Shown: piece by piece, positions 26,399-33,564 of the stretch
Numbering within the stretch: the first letter of the stretch is position 1
How the letters are laid out: every line of letters starts with the position of its first letter
Origin: Spirochaetota bacterium
GTDB lineage: Bacteria > Spirochaetota > UBA4802 > JAGODF01
DNA: 59,645 nucleotides
NCBI GenBank assembly: GCA_026419015.1
Contig: JAOAAF010000004.1
Coordinates: forward strand, 287 to 59,931
Direction: 5' to 3'
The notes under the pieces: generated by a model
Database searches by the model: none
Told to the model about the DNA's origin: nothing
What the model saw: only the letters and a program-made list of their open reading frames with translations
Made by a program: the position numbers and the translations under genes

Positions 26399-26821
26399 TT
26401 ACTTCTTACGCGTTCGCACTTTCTTTTTAAGTTCGGTGAGCGTTGCATCGTCGATTTTGATTGGGAAACGATTTTTCCCTACAAAGACATAATCGAGTTT
26501 GCCTTCGTTCATCATTTGATATACTCGCTGGATCGAAACGCCGAGTTTTTTTGCAACAAAACCAATATCCATCAGATCGGCTGCAACAACGCGTTGGCTA
26601 TCTTGTTTTGCCTTTTCCAATGCAAGCATGGATTTTATTTTCTTTTTTGCTTTAATTGTGTAAATTCCTTTTCCACATTTGCTGCAGAAGTAACCTTCTA
26701 AATCGGTAATTGTAATTGGTTGATATCGTTTAATGTTAAAAGTCTCCTTGGCATTCTTTTTTAATTTCATTGTGCCAATTGAGTTGCAAGACGGGCAATC
26801 TTTCCATTTTTTTTCTCTCAT
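26399..26821 (-). CDS. YgiT/MqsA-type zinc-finger protein with excisionase-type HTH
   Basis: 140 residues. The N-terminal zinc finger has CPSC (Cys9, Cys12) and CSKC (Cys46, Cys49), as in MqsA/YgiT antitoxins. The C-terminal part (MDIGFVAKKLGVSIQRVYQMMNEGKLDYVFVGKNRFPI) is an excisionase/MerR-like winged helix instead of the Xre-type HTH of classic MqsA. No MqsR-type toxin frame lies on either side, so it may be an orphan regulator. Zinc binding and DNA binding are likely; target unknown. Confidence 0.75.
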   Translation of the reverse strand: MREKKWKDCPSCNSIGTMKLKKNAKETFNIKRYQPITITDLEGYFCSKCGKGIYTIKAKKKIKSMLALEKAKQDSQRVVAADLMDIGFVAKKLGVSIQRVYQMMNEGKLDYVFVGKNRFPIKIDDATLTELKKKVRTRKK

Positions 26822-27010
26822 TATTGTATCTCCACCAATTAAAAGTTTTATATGTAGTTTATTTCACTGTAATTTGTTATTTGAATATCCTTTAATTTTC
26901 TATACGTCGCGCTGAAGTTATGAAAAGACATACGCAAAATCAAGGACATGATTGATAAATTTGATTTATAAAGTCAAGAGAATAAAAAAATTTTTTTCGT
27001 TGCGATTTTT

Positions 27011-27039
27011 TTGACAATGCACATCATAAAAGTTAGAAT
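27011..27039 (+). promoter_or_regulatory. Near-consensus sigma-70 promoter (distal)
   Basis: TTGACA at 27011-27016 and TAGAAT at 27034-27039 with a 17-base spacer. It starts transcription about 170 bases before the thioredoxin ATG, so it would give a long leader or a separate small RNA. Confidence 0.65.
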
Positions 27040-27156
27040 CGTGTTTTGCACATTGCCGCATTTTATATAAAATAATATTTTTTTAAAGTATCACTTTTGC
27101 TCTCCAATGCAACACCGACGCATGCGATTTTTTTGGAAGTTTTCAAAAAAATGGTA

Positions 27157-27185
27157 TTGACGATTAATAAGTATTTAAGTATATT
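27157..27185 (+). promoter_or_regulatory. Sigma-70 promoter of thioredoxin gene (proximal)
   Basis: TTGACG at 27157-27162 and TATATT at 27180-27185 with a 17-base spacer; the start point would be about 25 bases before the ATG, with GAGAGGA as the ribosome site at 27204-27210. Confidence 0.7.
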
Positions 27186-27217
27186 ATAAAAAAATTAATT
27201 ATCGAGAGGAATGATGT

Positions 27218-27532
27218 ATGTCAAGTATAATTGAACTCAACGAACAAAATTTCAATTCAATCGTAGAAAACGGGAAAAGAAAAGTCGTTGTTGATTTTTG
27301 GGCGCCATGGTGTGGGCCATGTCGAATGCAGATTCCTATTCTGGAGAAAATTGCAAATGATCCATCGCTTTCCGCAATTGTTGCGAAATTAAACGTAGAC
27401 GAATATCCATCCTATGCCATGAAATATGGAGTTTCGGCTATTCCGACGATTATCATATTTAACAATGGAAAAGTAGAAAAAAAACTCATCGGTGTACAAC
27501 CTGAACACATCATTCGTTCAATGCTGAATTAG
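27218..27532 (+). CDS. trxA: Thioredoxin
   Basis: 104 residues, the normal size. The redox site is WCGPC (Trp31 to Cys35) and the cis-proline loop is SAIPTII. It reduces disulfides in cytoplasmic proteins with electrons from thioredoxin reductase, which is not in the window. Expressed alone from one or two promoters directly upstream. Confidence 0.95.
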   Translation: MSSIIELNEQNFNSIVENGKRKVVVDFWAPWCGPCRMQIPILEKIANDPSLSAIVAKLNVDEYPSYAMKYGVSAIPTIIIFNNGKVEKKLIGVQPEHIIRSMLN

Positions 27533-27558
27533 TGCATAATTTCGCACTAAATTGCGAA
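27529..27558. terminator. Possible weak terminator between trxA and the vor operon
   Basis: TTAGTGC (27529-27535) pairs with GCACTAA (27544-27550); an alternative stem TTCGCA/TGCGAA overlaps it. Neither is followed by a good T run, so this is a weak call. Confidence 0.35.
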
Positions 27559-27568
27559 AAATAAACGA

Positions 27569-28153
27569 TTAATCGGGCGTACGGGTATTCATCGGATTAT
27601 TTTTTTTCAAAAACGCTGAAGTTATTTCCATCCCACGCTGTATTGAAGTTATATATGAAGGGATGTGCTTTTTGAGGTGATTTGGGATTACTTCATCCAT
27701 TGAGGAGATGATATCATTCAAATTAACAAAATCAATGAGAGCAATGTAGCCACCCAGAGCGACCATGTTCGCAAGTTTTGCATTTCCAACGTGGAGAGCT
27801 TCTTCGTTGCATGCAAGTGGAATAGCAGTAATATCTTTTCGCGTCACCTGTGCGCATTGAATGAGGCTTGAATTGTATAGCAACGTTCCCCCTTCAATGA
27901 TTGATTCTTGATATGATGTAAGGGCAATTGAATCGAGTGCAATGACGCATTGGGGGTGGTTAATGATTGGTGCGCCAATCTCTTCGTCGGAAATAACCAT
28001 GATAACATTGGTACGGCCTCCTCGTTTTTCTACTCCGTAGGAAGGAAGATAGGTTACTTCAAGGCCTTTGTTGATAGCAGCGACCGCAACAAGAAGGCTA
28101 ATTGTCTGAATGCCTTGGCCGCCAAAACCTGCCATGATCGTATCGTAATACAT
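27569..28153 (-). CDS. vorC: 2-oxoacid:ferredoxin oxidoreductase, gamma subunit
   Basis: 194 residues. The gamma-subunit signature is complete: MAGFGGQGIQTISLLVAVAA, then SYGVEKRGGRTNVIMVISDEEIGAP. It is the last of four genes (delta, alpha, beta, gamma). The order and the alpha-subunit sequence point to the 2-oxoisovalerate (VOR) type, but 2-oxoglutarate (KOR) specificity cannot be excluded. The symbol follows the VOR reading. Confidence 0.88.
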   Translation of the reverse strand: MYYDTIMAGFGGQGIQTISLLVAVAAINKGLEVTYLPSYGVEKRGGRTNVIMVISDEEIGAPIINHPQCVIALDSIALTSYQESIIEGGTLLYNSSLIQCAQVTRKDITAIPLACNEEALHVGNAKLANMVALGGYIALIDFVNLNDIISSMDEVIPNHLKKHIPSYITSIQRGMEITSAFLKKNNPMNTRTPD

Positions 28154-28183
28154 AGGTACTCCAGATGCCTTTTATTAAAAACA

Positions 28184-28936
28184 TCATAAAAAATCTTTTG
28201 CAGTTCGCTCTTTAAATACTCCAAGCGGGAAATAAGGTATCATTTCATTTTCAATCACTTTTAATGCTTCAAGGGGCGATACTCTCCAGTTTGTATTGCA
28301 TGTGGAAAGCATCTCGACCATTGAAAAGCCCATTTTGTTGATCTGCATCTCAAACGCCTTTCGAACAGCCTTTTTTGCTTGAATAACATTTTTTGGCGAA
28401 TGAAGCGACACTCGGGCAGAGAATGCGACGCCTTCTAATGTTGCAAGAAGTTCAGCCATTCGGATAGGGTACCCCTCAGTGTTGAATTCCCTACCATATG
28501 GCGTTGTGGTGGTTTTCTGTCCCAAGAGAGTGGTTGGTGCCATTTGCCCGCCTGTCATTCCATAGACGGAATTATTAATAAAAAATAAAGATACATTTTC
28601 GCCTCGATTTGCGGCGTGGATAACTTCTGAGGTGCCAATTGCTGCTAAATCACCATCCCCCTGATAGATAAACACAATTTTATCGGGTTGTGCGCGTTTC
28701 ATCCCTGTTGCGCATGCGGGTGCGCGCCCATGGGGTGCTTCTAACACATCGATTGCAAAATAATTGTACAAAAATACACAGCACCCAACGCCAGGAATTC
28801 CTATGACATCATCGGCAATGTCCAGTTCGTCGATCACTTCCGCAATGAGTCGATGTGCGGTTCCATGCGTACACCCCGGACAGAAATGCGTTTCGCGGTC
28901 TGAAAGGCAGCGCGGGCGTTTAAATATCGCATTCAT
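28184..28936 (-). CDS. vorA: 2-oxoacid:ferredoxin oxidoreductase, beta (TPP-binding) subunit
   Basis: 250 residues. FCPGCTHGTAHRL and GIPGVGCCVF provide cysteines near the TPP site; YQGDGDLAAIGTSE and INNSVYGMTGGQMAPTT form the GDG..N thiamine-diphosphate/Mg motif. It starts inside the end of the alpha gene (ATGA overlap, 28933-28936). Together the subunits decarboxylate a 2-oxoacid to its acyl-CoA and reduce ferredoxin. Confidence 0.9.
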   Translation of the reverse strand: MNAIFKRPRCLSDRETHFCPGCTHGTAHRLIAEVIDELDIADDVIGIPGVGCCVFLYNYFAIDVLEAPHGRAPACATGMKRAQPDKIVFIYQGDGDLAAIGTSEVIHAANRGENVSLFFINNSVYGMTGGQMAPTTLLGQKTTTTPYGREFNTEGYPIRMAELLATLEGVAFSARVSLHSPKNVIQAKKAVRKAFEMQINKMGFSMVEMLSTCNTNWRVSPLEALKVIENEMIPYFPLGVFKERTAKDFL

Positions 28937-30000
28937 GCAACATATGCCTCCTTCAAGGCTTTTTTTATTTCGCGAGCGATTTCATCTGCGTAAGGAATTC
29001 CCCCGCCTGGTCGTCCATAAAAATGCACAGATGCATCTTTATGTGCGGCGATTTTTACATCGAAAAGCATTTGGCCAGTATTCATTTCCACTACGAGTAC
29101 TGTTTTTATTTTTTCTGAATAGTGATAAATCGCATCATATGGAAAAGGAAAAAGCGTAATTGGTCGCAAAAGGCCTGCGCGAATTCCCTCACTTCGTGCA
29201 ATTTTGATCGCAGTTTTTGCAATTCGCGAAGGTGTGCCAAATGCAACGATCATGATTTCGGCATCGTCCAGAAGGCGCGCCTCGTACATCACTTCATTTT
29301 GCTGAATTGTATCGTATTTTTTCTTCATGTAAAGATTATGCTGTTCTTGTTCGCCCGGCCCAAGATAGAGCGATTTGAGAATTTGTGGCTTTCTCCCCCG
29401 TCGACCCGTAAGCGCCCATGGTTTTTCAGGGATAACAACGGGTTCTTTGGGGACAAGCCGGCAAGGTTCTTGTATTTGTCCCATCATAGCATCAGCAATG
29501 ATTAGTGCGGGATTTCTGTAGCGATCGGCAAGTTCAAACGCTTTGATTGTCAGATCGAACATTTCCTGCACAGATGCTGGCGCAAGAACGATGTTCCGAT
29601 AATCCCCATGACCGCCACCGTGAACAGCTTGCATGTAATCTCCCTGCGATGGTGCAATTCCTCCAAGACCTGGGCCCACTCGCATGATGTTTGCAACCAC
29701 ACATGGGATGTCAGAACCAGCCATGTATGAGAGTGCTTCCTGCATCAGGGAAATACCTGGCCCAGACGAGGAAGTCATCGCGCGTTTACCCGATGCGGCA
29801 GCACCCATTACCATATTGATGGAAGCGATTTCGCTTTCCGCCGGGATAAACACCCCACCTCTTTTGGGCAATTCGCGAGCCATATATTCAGGGATGTCGT
29901 TCTGTGGAGTAATGGGATACGCGAAGAAAAACCGACAACCCGCTTGGAGCGCTCCTTCGGCTAAAGCAATATTGCCTTTAGTGAGTATCCGTTCGCTCAT
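28933..30000 (-). CDS. vorB: 2-oxoacid:ferredoxin oxidoreductase, alpha subunit, VorB type
   Basis: 355 residues, the size of VorB/KorA. N-terminal pyrimidine-binding domain FFFAYPITPQNDIPEYMAR, then AESEIASINMVMGAAASGKRAMTSSSGPGISLMQEAL written in two parts of the same domain, and PSQGDYMQAVHGGGHGDYRN, the last closely VorB-like. It overlaps the delta gene upstream and the beta gene downstream by 4 bases each. Role: branched-chain 2-oxoacid oxidation or reductive synthesis in an anaerobe. Confidence 0.9.
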   Translation of the reverse strand: MSERILTKGNIALAEGALQAGCRFFFAYPITPQNDIPEYMARELPKRGGVFIPAESEIASINMVMGAAASGKRAMTSSSGPGISLMQEALSYMAGSDIPCVVANIMRVGPGLGGIAPSQGDYMQAVHGGGHGDYRNIVLAPASVQEMFDLTIKAFELADRYRNPALIIADAMMGQIQEPCRLVPKEPVVIPEKPWALTGRRGRKPQILKSLYLGPGEQEQHNLYMKKKYDTIQQNEVMYEARLLDDAEIMIVAFGTPSRIAKTAIKIARSEGIRAGLLRPITLFPFPYDAIYHYSEKIKTVLVVEMNTGQMLFDVKIAAHKDASVHFYGRPGGGIPYADEIAREIKKALKEAYVA

Positions 30001-30206
30001 TTGTATACCTCAATCGCAATATCGGGACACATCAATGCACACGTTTTGCAACCGGTACATTGATCTTCATTTTTCATATCGAATTCCGCGGGGAAATAAC
30101 CCTGTTTATTGTATGATGAGGAAATTTTTATTAAATTTCGTGGGCAAAATTCCACACAAAATTGGCAACCTTTGCACCGATCGCGTTCGATTAGTATATA
30201 TGCCAT
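29997..30206 (-). CDS. vorD: 2-oxoacid:ferredoxin oxidoreductase, delta (2x4Fe-4S) subunit
   Basis: 69 residues with two 4Fe-4S cluster motifs: CKGCQFCVEFCP and CTGCKTCALMCP. It carries electrons from the TPP site to free ferredoxin. First gene of the operon; its stop overlaps the alpha start (ATGA). Confidence 0.92.
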   Translation of the reverse strand: MAYILIERDRCKGCQFCVEFCPRNLIKISSSYNKQGYFPAEFDMKNEDQCTGCKTCALMCPDIAIEVYK

Positions 30207-30247
30207 ATTTCATTTTCCCAAATATTATACAAATTTAAAATTATATA

Positions 30248-30276
30248 CATTTAAGCACACTGCAGATTGGTGTCAA
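30248..30276 (-). promoter_or_regulatory. Possible promoter of the vor operon
   Basis: On the minus strand a perfect TTGACA (30276-30271) is followed after 17 bases by TAAATG (30253-30248), with TATAAT-like sequence further downstream. It is ~45-70 bases ahead of the vorD start. The -35 is good, the -10 ambiguous. Confidence 0.4.
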
Positions 30277-30344
30277 ATTAATTTACAAGTTTTTTCACAA
30301 CATCGTTCAATCAACAAAAAAATCGCTGCAACAAAGAAAAATAT

Positions 30345-30372
30345 TTGACAGATATTGATTTAAAATTAAAAA
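30345..30372 (+). promoter_or_regulatory. Promoter of the DAHP synthase leader
   Basis: TTGACA at 30345-30350 and TAAAAA at 30367-30372, 16-base spacer. The start point would be near 30379, just before the leader peptide start codons at 30389/30398. Confidence 0.55.
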
Positions 30373-30397
30373 GATACACGCATCAATAATGGCGAAT

Positions 30398-30463
30398 ATG
30401 AAGATCTCTGTGCGCAACAGCTATTTTTATTTTTGGTTTTTTTACTACGAGCGACGCTCGTAG
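30398..30463 (+). CDS. Aromatic leader peptide for attenuation of DAHP synthase
   Basis: A 21-residue frame too short for usual gene finders. After MKISVRN it reads SYFYFWFFYY, so nine consecutive codons (30422-30448) are Tyr, Phe or Trp: four Tyr, four Phe, one Trp. It ends in ERRS and a TAG at 30461-30463. An in-frame ATG at 30389 would add three residues. Ribosome stalling on these codons when charged aromatic tRNAs are scarce would choose between the overlapping RNA hairpins that follow. No strong Shine-Dalgarno is visible, the weakest point of the call. The composition, position and hairpins together make chance very unlikely. Confidence 0.85.
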   Translation: MKISVRNSYFYFWFFYYERRS

Positions 30464-30520
30464 CTTTTGCGCGTGGAGAGAGAAACCAAAAGCCGCGAGC
30501 GTTATGCTGGCGGCTTTTTT
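30445..30520 (+). promoter_or_regulatory. Transcription attenuator of DAHP synthase with three alternative hairpins
   Basis: Segment 1 (30445-30452, CTACGAGC) pairs perfectly with 30456-30463 (GCTCGTAG), forming a pause/protector hairpin over the end of the leader frame. Segment 2 (30453-30469) can instead pair with segment 3 (30487-30503): 17 positions with one A-C mismatch and two G-U pairs, a good antiterminator. Segment 3 also forms the left arm of the terminator (30488-30500) with segment 4 (30506-30518). Stalling on the aromatic codons covers segment 1 and frees 2 to pair with 3; reaching the TAG covers 1 and 2 and lets the terminator form. This is the trp-leader logic. Confidence 0.82.
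30488..30520 (+). terminator. Leader terminator upstream of DAHP synthase
   Basis: AAAAGCCGC (30488-30496) pairs with GCGGCTTTT (30510-30518); an inner AGC/GCT adds three pairs after one G-G mismatch. Six T follow the G+C-rich part. It precedes, not follows, a gene, so it works as an attenuator. The terminator right arm (30506-30512) can also pair with 30544-30550. Confidence 0.88.
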
Positions 30521-30581
30521 GTGCTCCTTGTGGGGTGAAAGGTCGCCAGCAAGCGGCCAAATACCTCGAAGGAGGAATGCA

Positions 30582-31589
30582 ATGGTTGTGCTGGTCGATT
30601 CATGCGGTAATGATGAAATCCAACACAAGATTCATGTTTTTCAATCGTTGGGGCTTAAGGTTTATATCGTGCCCACCAGCAAAGGGCCAGTAATTACGTT
30701 GATGGGGAATGACTGCATCGATATCTCCAACATATCGTTGGTTTCTCGCACAGTACAGCATGTGCAACTAAAAGTTCCATATGTATTGGCGAGTAAGATA
30801 ATTAAGGATACTCCCACAGTTATTACATTACCAAATGGCGTGAGCATTGGCAGTGGTGCATTGGTTGTAATGGCAGGTCCTTGTTCCGTTGAATCTCAGA
30901 AACAGATCGACGATGCAGCGCGGGCAGTTAAAAATGCGGGGGCGCAAATTCTTCGAGGGGGTGCATTCAAACCCCGTACATCTCCGTATGCATTTCATGG
31001 GCTTGGTATTGAAGGATTGCGCATGATGCGAAAGGCTGCCGATCGCGAAGGGCTCGCGATTGTTACTGAGGTATTAGATCCTGAAGATATTCCAATTGCA
31101 TGCGAATATGCCGATATATTGCAAATTGGAACTCGTAATTGCCAGAACTTTTCGTTATTGAGAAAGGTGGGCAAAACGGGAAAACCTATTCTTCTCAAAC
31201 GGGGAATGATGAACACCATTGAGGAATTTCTCATGGCTGCGGAGTACATTTTATCTGAAGGGAATATGAATGTCATTCTCTGTGAGCGAGGCATTCGAAC
31301 GTTTGAAACGGAAACGCGAAACACACTCGACATTTCGGCCATCCCTGTATTAAAATCGAAGACGCATTTGCCGGTTATTGTTGATCCTTCCCACGCAGCA
31401 GGCAATTGGAAACTCATTGAACCGCTTGCGCTTGCTGCGGTGGCCGCAGGAGCTGACGGTCTCCTCATTGAGGTTCATCCAACACCGGATACCGCTCTTT
31501 GCGATGGGATGCAATCGCTTAGGCCCGATAAATTTGAGTTGTTAATGAAAAAAATTAATCGGATTGCGTCTGCGATGGCATTGCATTAG
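30582..31589 (+). CDS. aroF: 3-deoxy-7-phosphoheptulonate (DAHP) synthase, type I-beta with N-terminal regulatory domain
   Basis: 335 residues from the ATG at 30582, which has GGAGG at 30571-30575; longer starts run into the terminator and are rejected. Residues 1-70 form a ferredoxin-like/ACT-type domain as in the Thermotoga enzyme, likely for feedback inhibition. The TIM barrel follows with VMAGPCSVES, LRGGAFKPRTSPYAFHG, VLDPEDI, LQIGTRNCQNF, ILLKRGM, ILCERGIRTFE and VIVDPSHAAG, the Cys, His and Glu ligands being present. It joins phosphoenolpyruvate and erythrose-4-phosphate, the first step to Phe, Tyr and Trp. Controlled by the leader peptide attenuator upstream. CUCCUU at 30524-30529 could also pair with the Shine-Dalgarno. 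Confidence 0.95.
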   Translation: MVVLVDSCGNDEIQHKIHVFQSLGLKVYIVPTSKGPVITLMGNDCIDISNISLVSRTVQHVQLKVPYVLASKIIKDTPTVITLPNGVSIGSGALVVMAGPCSVESQKQIDDAARAVKNAGAQILRGGAFKPRTSPYAFHGLGIEGLRMMRKAADREGLAIVTEVLDPEDIPIACEYADILQIGTRNCQNFSLLRKVGKTGKPILLKRGMMNTIEEFLMAAEYILSEGNMNVILCERGIRTFETETRNTLDISAIPVLKSKTHLPVIVDPSHAAGNWKLIEPLALAAVAAGADGLLIEVHPTPDTALCDGMQSLRPDKFELLMKKINRIASAMALH

Positions 31590-31749
31590 GGAAAATCGCG
31601 GGCGTACAACCAGATCGGCATTTTTCGCATCGGTTATCAACGCAAAATTGGCATGCAAAGCAGTCTTTACAGGGATATTTTTTTTGTGGCAAATGTTGGT
31701 CAGGTATAAAAATTTTACCCGGAAAATTTGGAATATGAATAAATGCCAT
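31555..31749 (-). CDS. Cysteine-rich small protein coupled to HAD phosphatase
   Basis: 64 residues with seven cysteines in about 22 residues: C-x2-C-x2-C-x2-C-x4-C-x2-C-x3-C (Cys27 to Cys48), and no signal peptide. Its ATG overlaps the stop of the upstream HAD gene by one base (TAATG), so translation is coupled. Its 3' end runs 35 bases antisense into the DAHP synthase gene. It probably binds zinc or an iron-sulfur cluster. I do not recognise a named family. Confidence 0.65.
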   Translation of the reverse strand: MAFIHIPNFPGKIFIPDQHLPQKKYPCKDCFACQFCVDNRCEKCRSGCTPAIFPNAMPSQTQSD

Positions 31750-32576
31750 TAGCGCCCAACCCTCTCTCGTCGGGAAAGAATTGTTTTTGGATCAATGTCA
31801 GCAACGCTTTCAAATACATAATCAGGTTGATATGGAAATCGAGGAAGCATTTTCAAAGTAGTTACCCCTGAAAGCACAAGGCAACACGTCATCCCTGCTT
31901 CTAATCCTCCAAGAATATCTGTATCCATTCTATCGCCAATCATAAAACAGTTAGCAGAATGAACGCGCAGTTTTTTGCGTGCCCAGTACATCATAGCTGG
32001 ATTTGGTTTGCCAAGGAAGTAGGGCGATACGCCAGTTACCTTTTCAATTGGCGCAACGAGCGCACCGCATGCGGGCACTGGTCCTCTTTTGGTAGGGCCT
32101 GTAATATCGGGATTTGTTGCAATAAATTTTGCACCTTCCTGAATAAGGAAAGTTGCCTCCACTATTTTTCGATAATCGTATTCATCCGTTTCACCGATGA
32201 TGACATAATCGGGTTTGTTGTTTGTAATTGTGATGCCTGCTTTCAAAAGCTCTTCGATGAGGCCTTTGCCGCCAATAACGTATGCGCGGCAGCGAGGTTT
32301 TTGATATTCCAAAAAGCTTGCTGTTGCCATAGCGGAAGTATAAAAGTGGTCTTCGGTGACATCAATTCCAACTTTTGCCATTTTCTCCTGAAGTTCTGAT
32401 GGTGTGTAGTATGAGTTGTTGGTGAGAAACAAAAATGGAAATCTTCCCTTTTTTAAACGATTCACAAATTCTACCGCACCTGGAATTACCGAACGCCCTT
32501 TGATGACCACCCCGTCCATGTCGATGAGAAACGATTTTTTGTATGTGGCATTTCGTTCGAACAATTTTTTTTTCAA
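31749..32576 (-). CDS. HAD-IIA family phosphatase (NagD/4-nitrophenylphosphatase type)
   Basis: 275 residues. Motif I FLIDMDGVVIKG, motif II LTNNSYYT, the C2 cap between them and the last motif (GKPNPAMMYWA, IGDRMDTDILGG), as in NagD and phosphoglycolate phosphatase-like proteins. It hydrolyses small phosphate esters, often as a metabolite-repair enzyme. Substrate unknown. It is followed directly by the Cys-rich small gene. Confidence 0.88.
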   Translation of the reverse strand: MKKKLFERNATYKKSFLIDMDGVVIKGRSVIPGAVEFVNRLKKGRFPFLFLTNNSYYTPSELQEKMAKVGIDVTEDHFYTSAMATASFLEYQKPRCRAYVIGGKGLIEELLKAGITITNNKPDYVIIGETDEYDYRKIVEATFLIQEGAKFIATNPDITGPTKRGPVPACGALVAPIEKVTGVSPYFLGKPNPAMMYWARKKLRVHSANCFMIGDRMDTDILGGLEAGMTCCLVLSGVTTLKMLPRFPYQPDYVFESVADIDPKTILSRRERVGR

Positions 32577-32674
32577 ATCGAATACCCCTTATGCATTGTG
32601 TTTCGCATTGTGTAGGTGCCGCTACATTGTAAATCAACTATTTTTTATAACGATATTTTATTGGCTATGTGCAA

Positions 32675-33292
32675 TCATTTGAAAAATAAAGGCATAATGT
32701 CAAAAAGAGAGTCACCTTTTTCAATGAGAAATTCGACTTTTTGCACAGTTGCGGGATGCAGGGGAGGTGCAAGCGATGTGGCATTGATTCGAGAATCTTT
32801 CGGTTGAGTATTTTTCCCCCCTTTCTTTGAAGAAGTATTTTGATAGAAAAATGTATAACACCAGATCGTTTTGCCGTTTCGAGCAAATTTGAATCGATCG
32901 AAAATGGAAAGACGGGCACAGCTAAATTGTGAGCCGTCTTTCAGTGCGATAATGGTAGTTGTGGGATAAAAGTAATGTGGGGATCGTTGTGATTGCCAAT
33001 TATGGAATTCAATGTATTTTATACGACCCATCTCTTCTTCAAATTTATGTATCGCATTCCCGCATTGACAGGAAGCCGAAATCTTTTCAACATTTAGAAA
33101 AATAGCTCCGCGAATTTTGGTACCATTAGCAAAAATAACGTATGCGGGATACTTTCGGGAAAATGATTTTGTAGGGTTTGATGGTTGGTCAGGTGAAGAA
33201 ATTTTCTCTTCTATATTCGGTGTGCGTGGTTCAAAAGGTGGTGTTGGTTGTGAAAGTGCTAATGATAATATGGTAATGAAAAAATTAATCAT
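32675..33292 (-). CDS. Hypothetical exported protein
   Basis: 205 residues with a short hydrophobic N-terminus (MINFFITILSLALSQP) that may be a signal peptide, a Pro-rich linker (residues ~16-45), then a beta-rich domain with AYVIFANGTKIRGAIF, a CQCG pair and IIALKDGSQFSCARL. I do not recognise the family. It stands alone upstream of the HAD gene with a 98-base gap. Confidence 0.6.
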   Translation of the reverse strand: MINFFITILSLALSQPTPPFEPRTPNIEEKISSPDQPSNPTKSFSRKYPAYVIFANGTKIRGAIFLNVEKISASCQCGNAIHKFEEEMGRIKYIEFHNWQSQRSPHYFYPTTTIIALKDGSQFSCARLSIFDRFKFARNGKTIWCYTFFYQNTSSKKGGKNTQPKDSRINATSLAPPLHPATVQKVEFLIEKGDSLFDIMPLFFK

Positions 33293-33564
33293 ACGTAATT
33301 ATTTCGAGGCAGTGTCGTATTAAATACACGATATCATTACAACGCATTCTCCTTTTGTCAATCACAGTACGATGGTGCGTTATGGGGTAAAAAAATTTTT
33401 AACTTTTTACCGCTCTTAGGACTTTACAGGTACGAAAGCAAAAGGGCATTTTTTTAAATTTGCATTCCCGAAAAAGGGGAAAAAATTGTGATTGATTAAT
33501 TTTACAATTTGTACAATTATCAATCTGCTTAAAGAGCCAACATATTTTTTACAAATGGGGAAAT

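Larger units (their letters stand above)
26822..27217. other. Intergenic region with two tandem promoters before thioredoxin
   Basis: This 396-base, very AT-rich gap lies between the divergent zinc-finger and thioredoxin genes. It holds two well-formed plus-strand promoters, listed separately, and no open frame of note. Confidence 0.6.

Noticed and set aside
30504-30581. Upstream in-frame ATG of DAHP synthase (26 extra residues)
   Set aside because: The ATG lies inside the leader terminator hairpin and has no ribosome site; the ATG at 30582 has GGAGG and gives the family's usual N-terminus.
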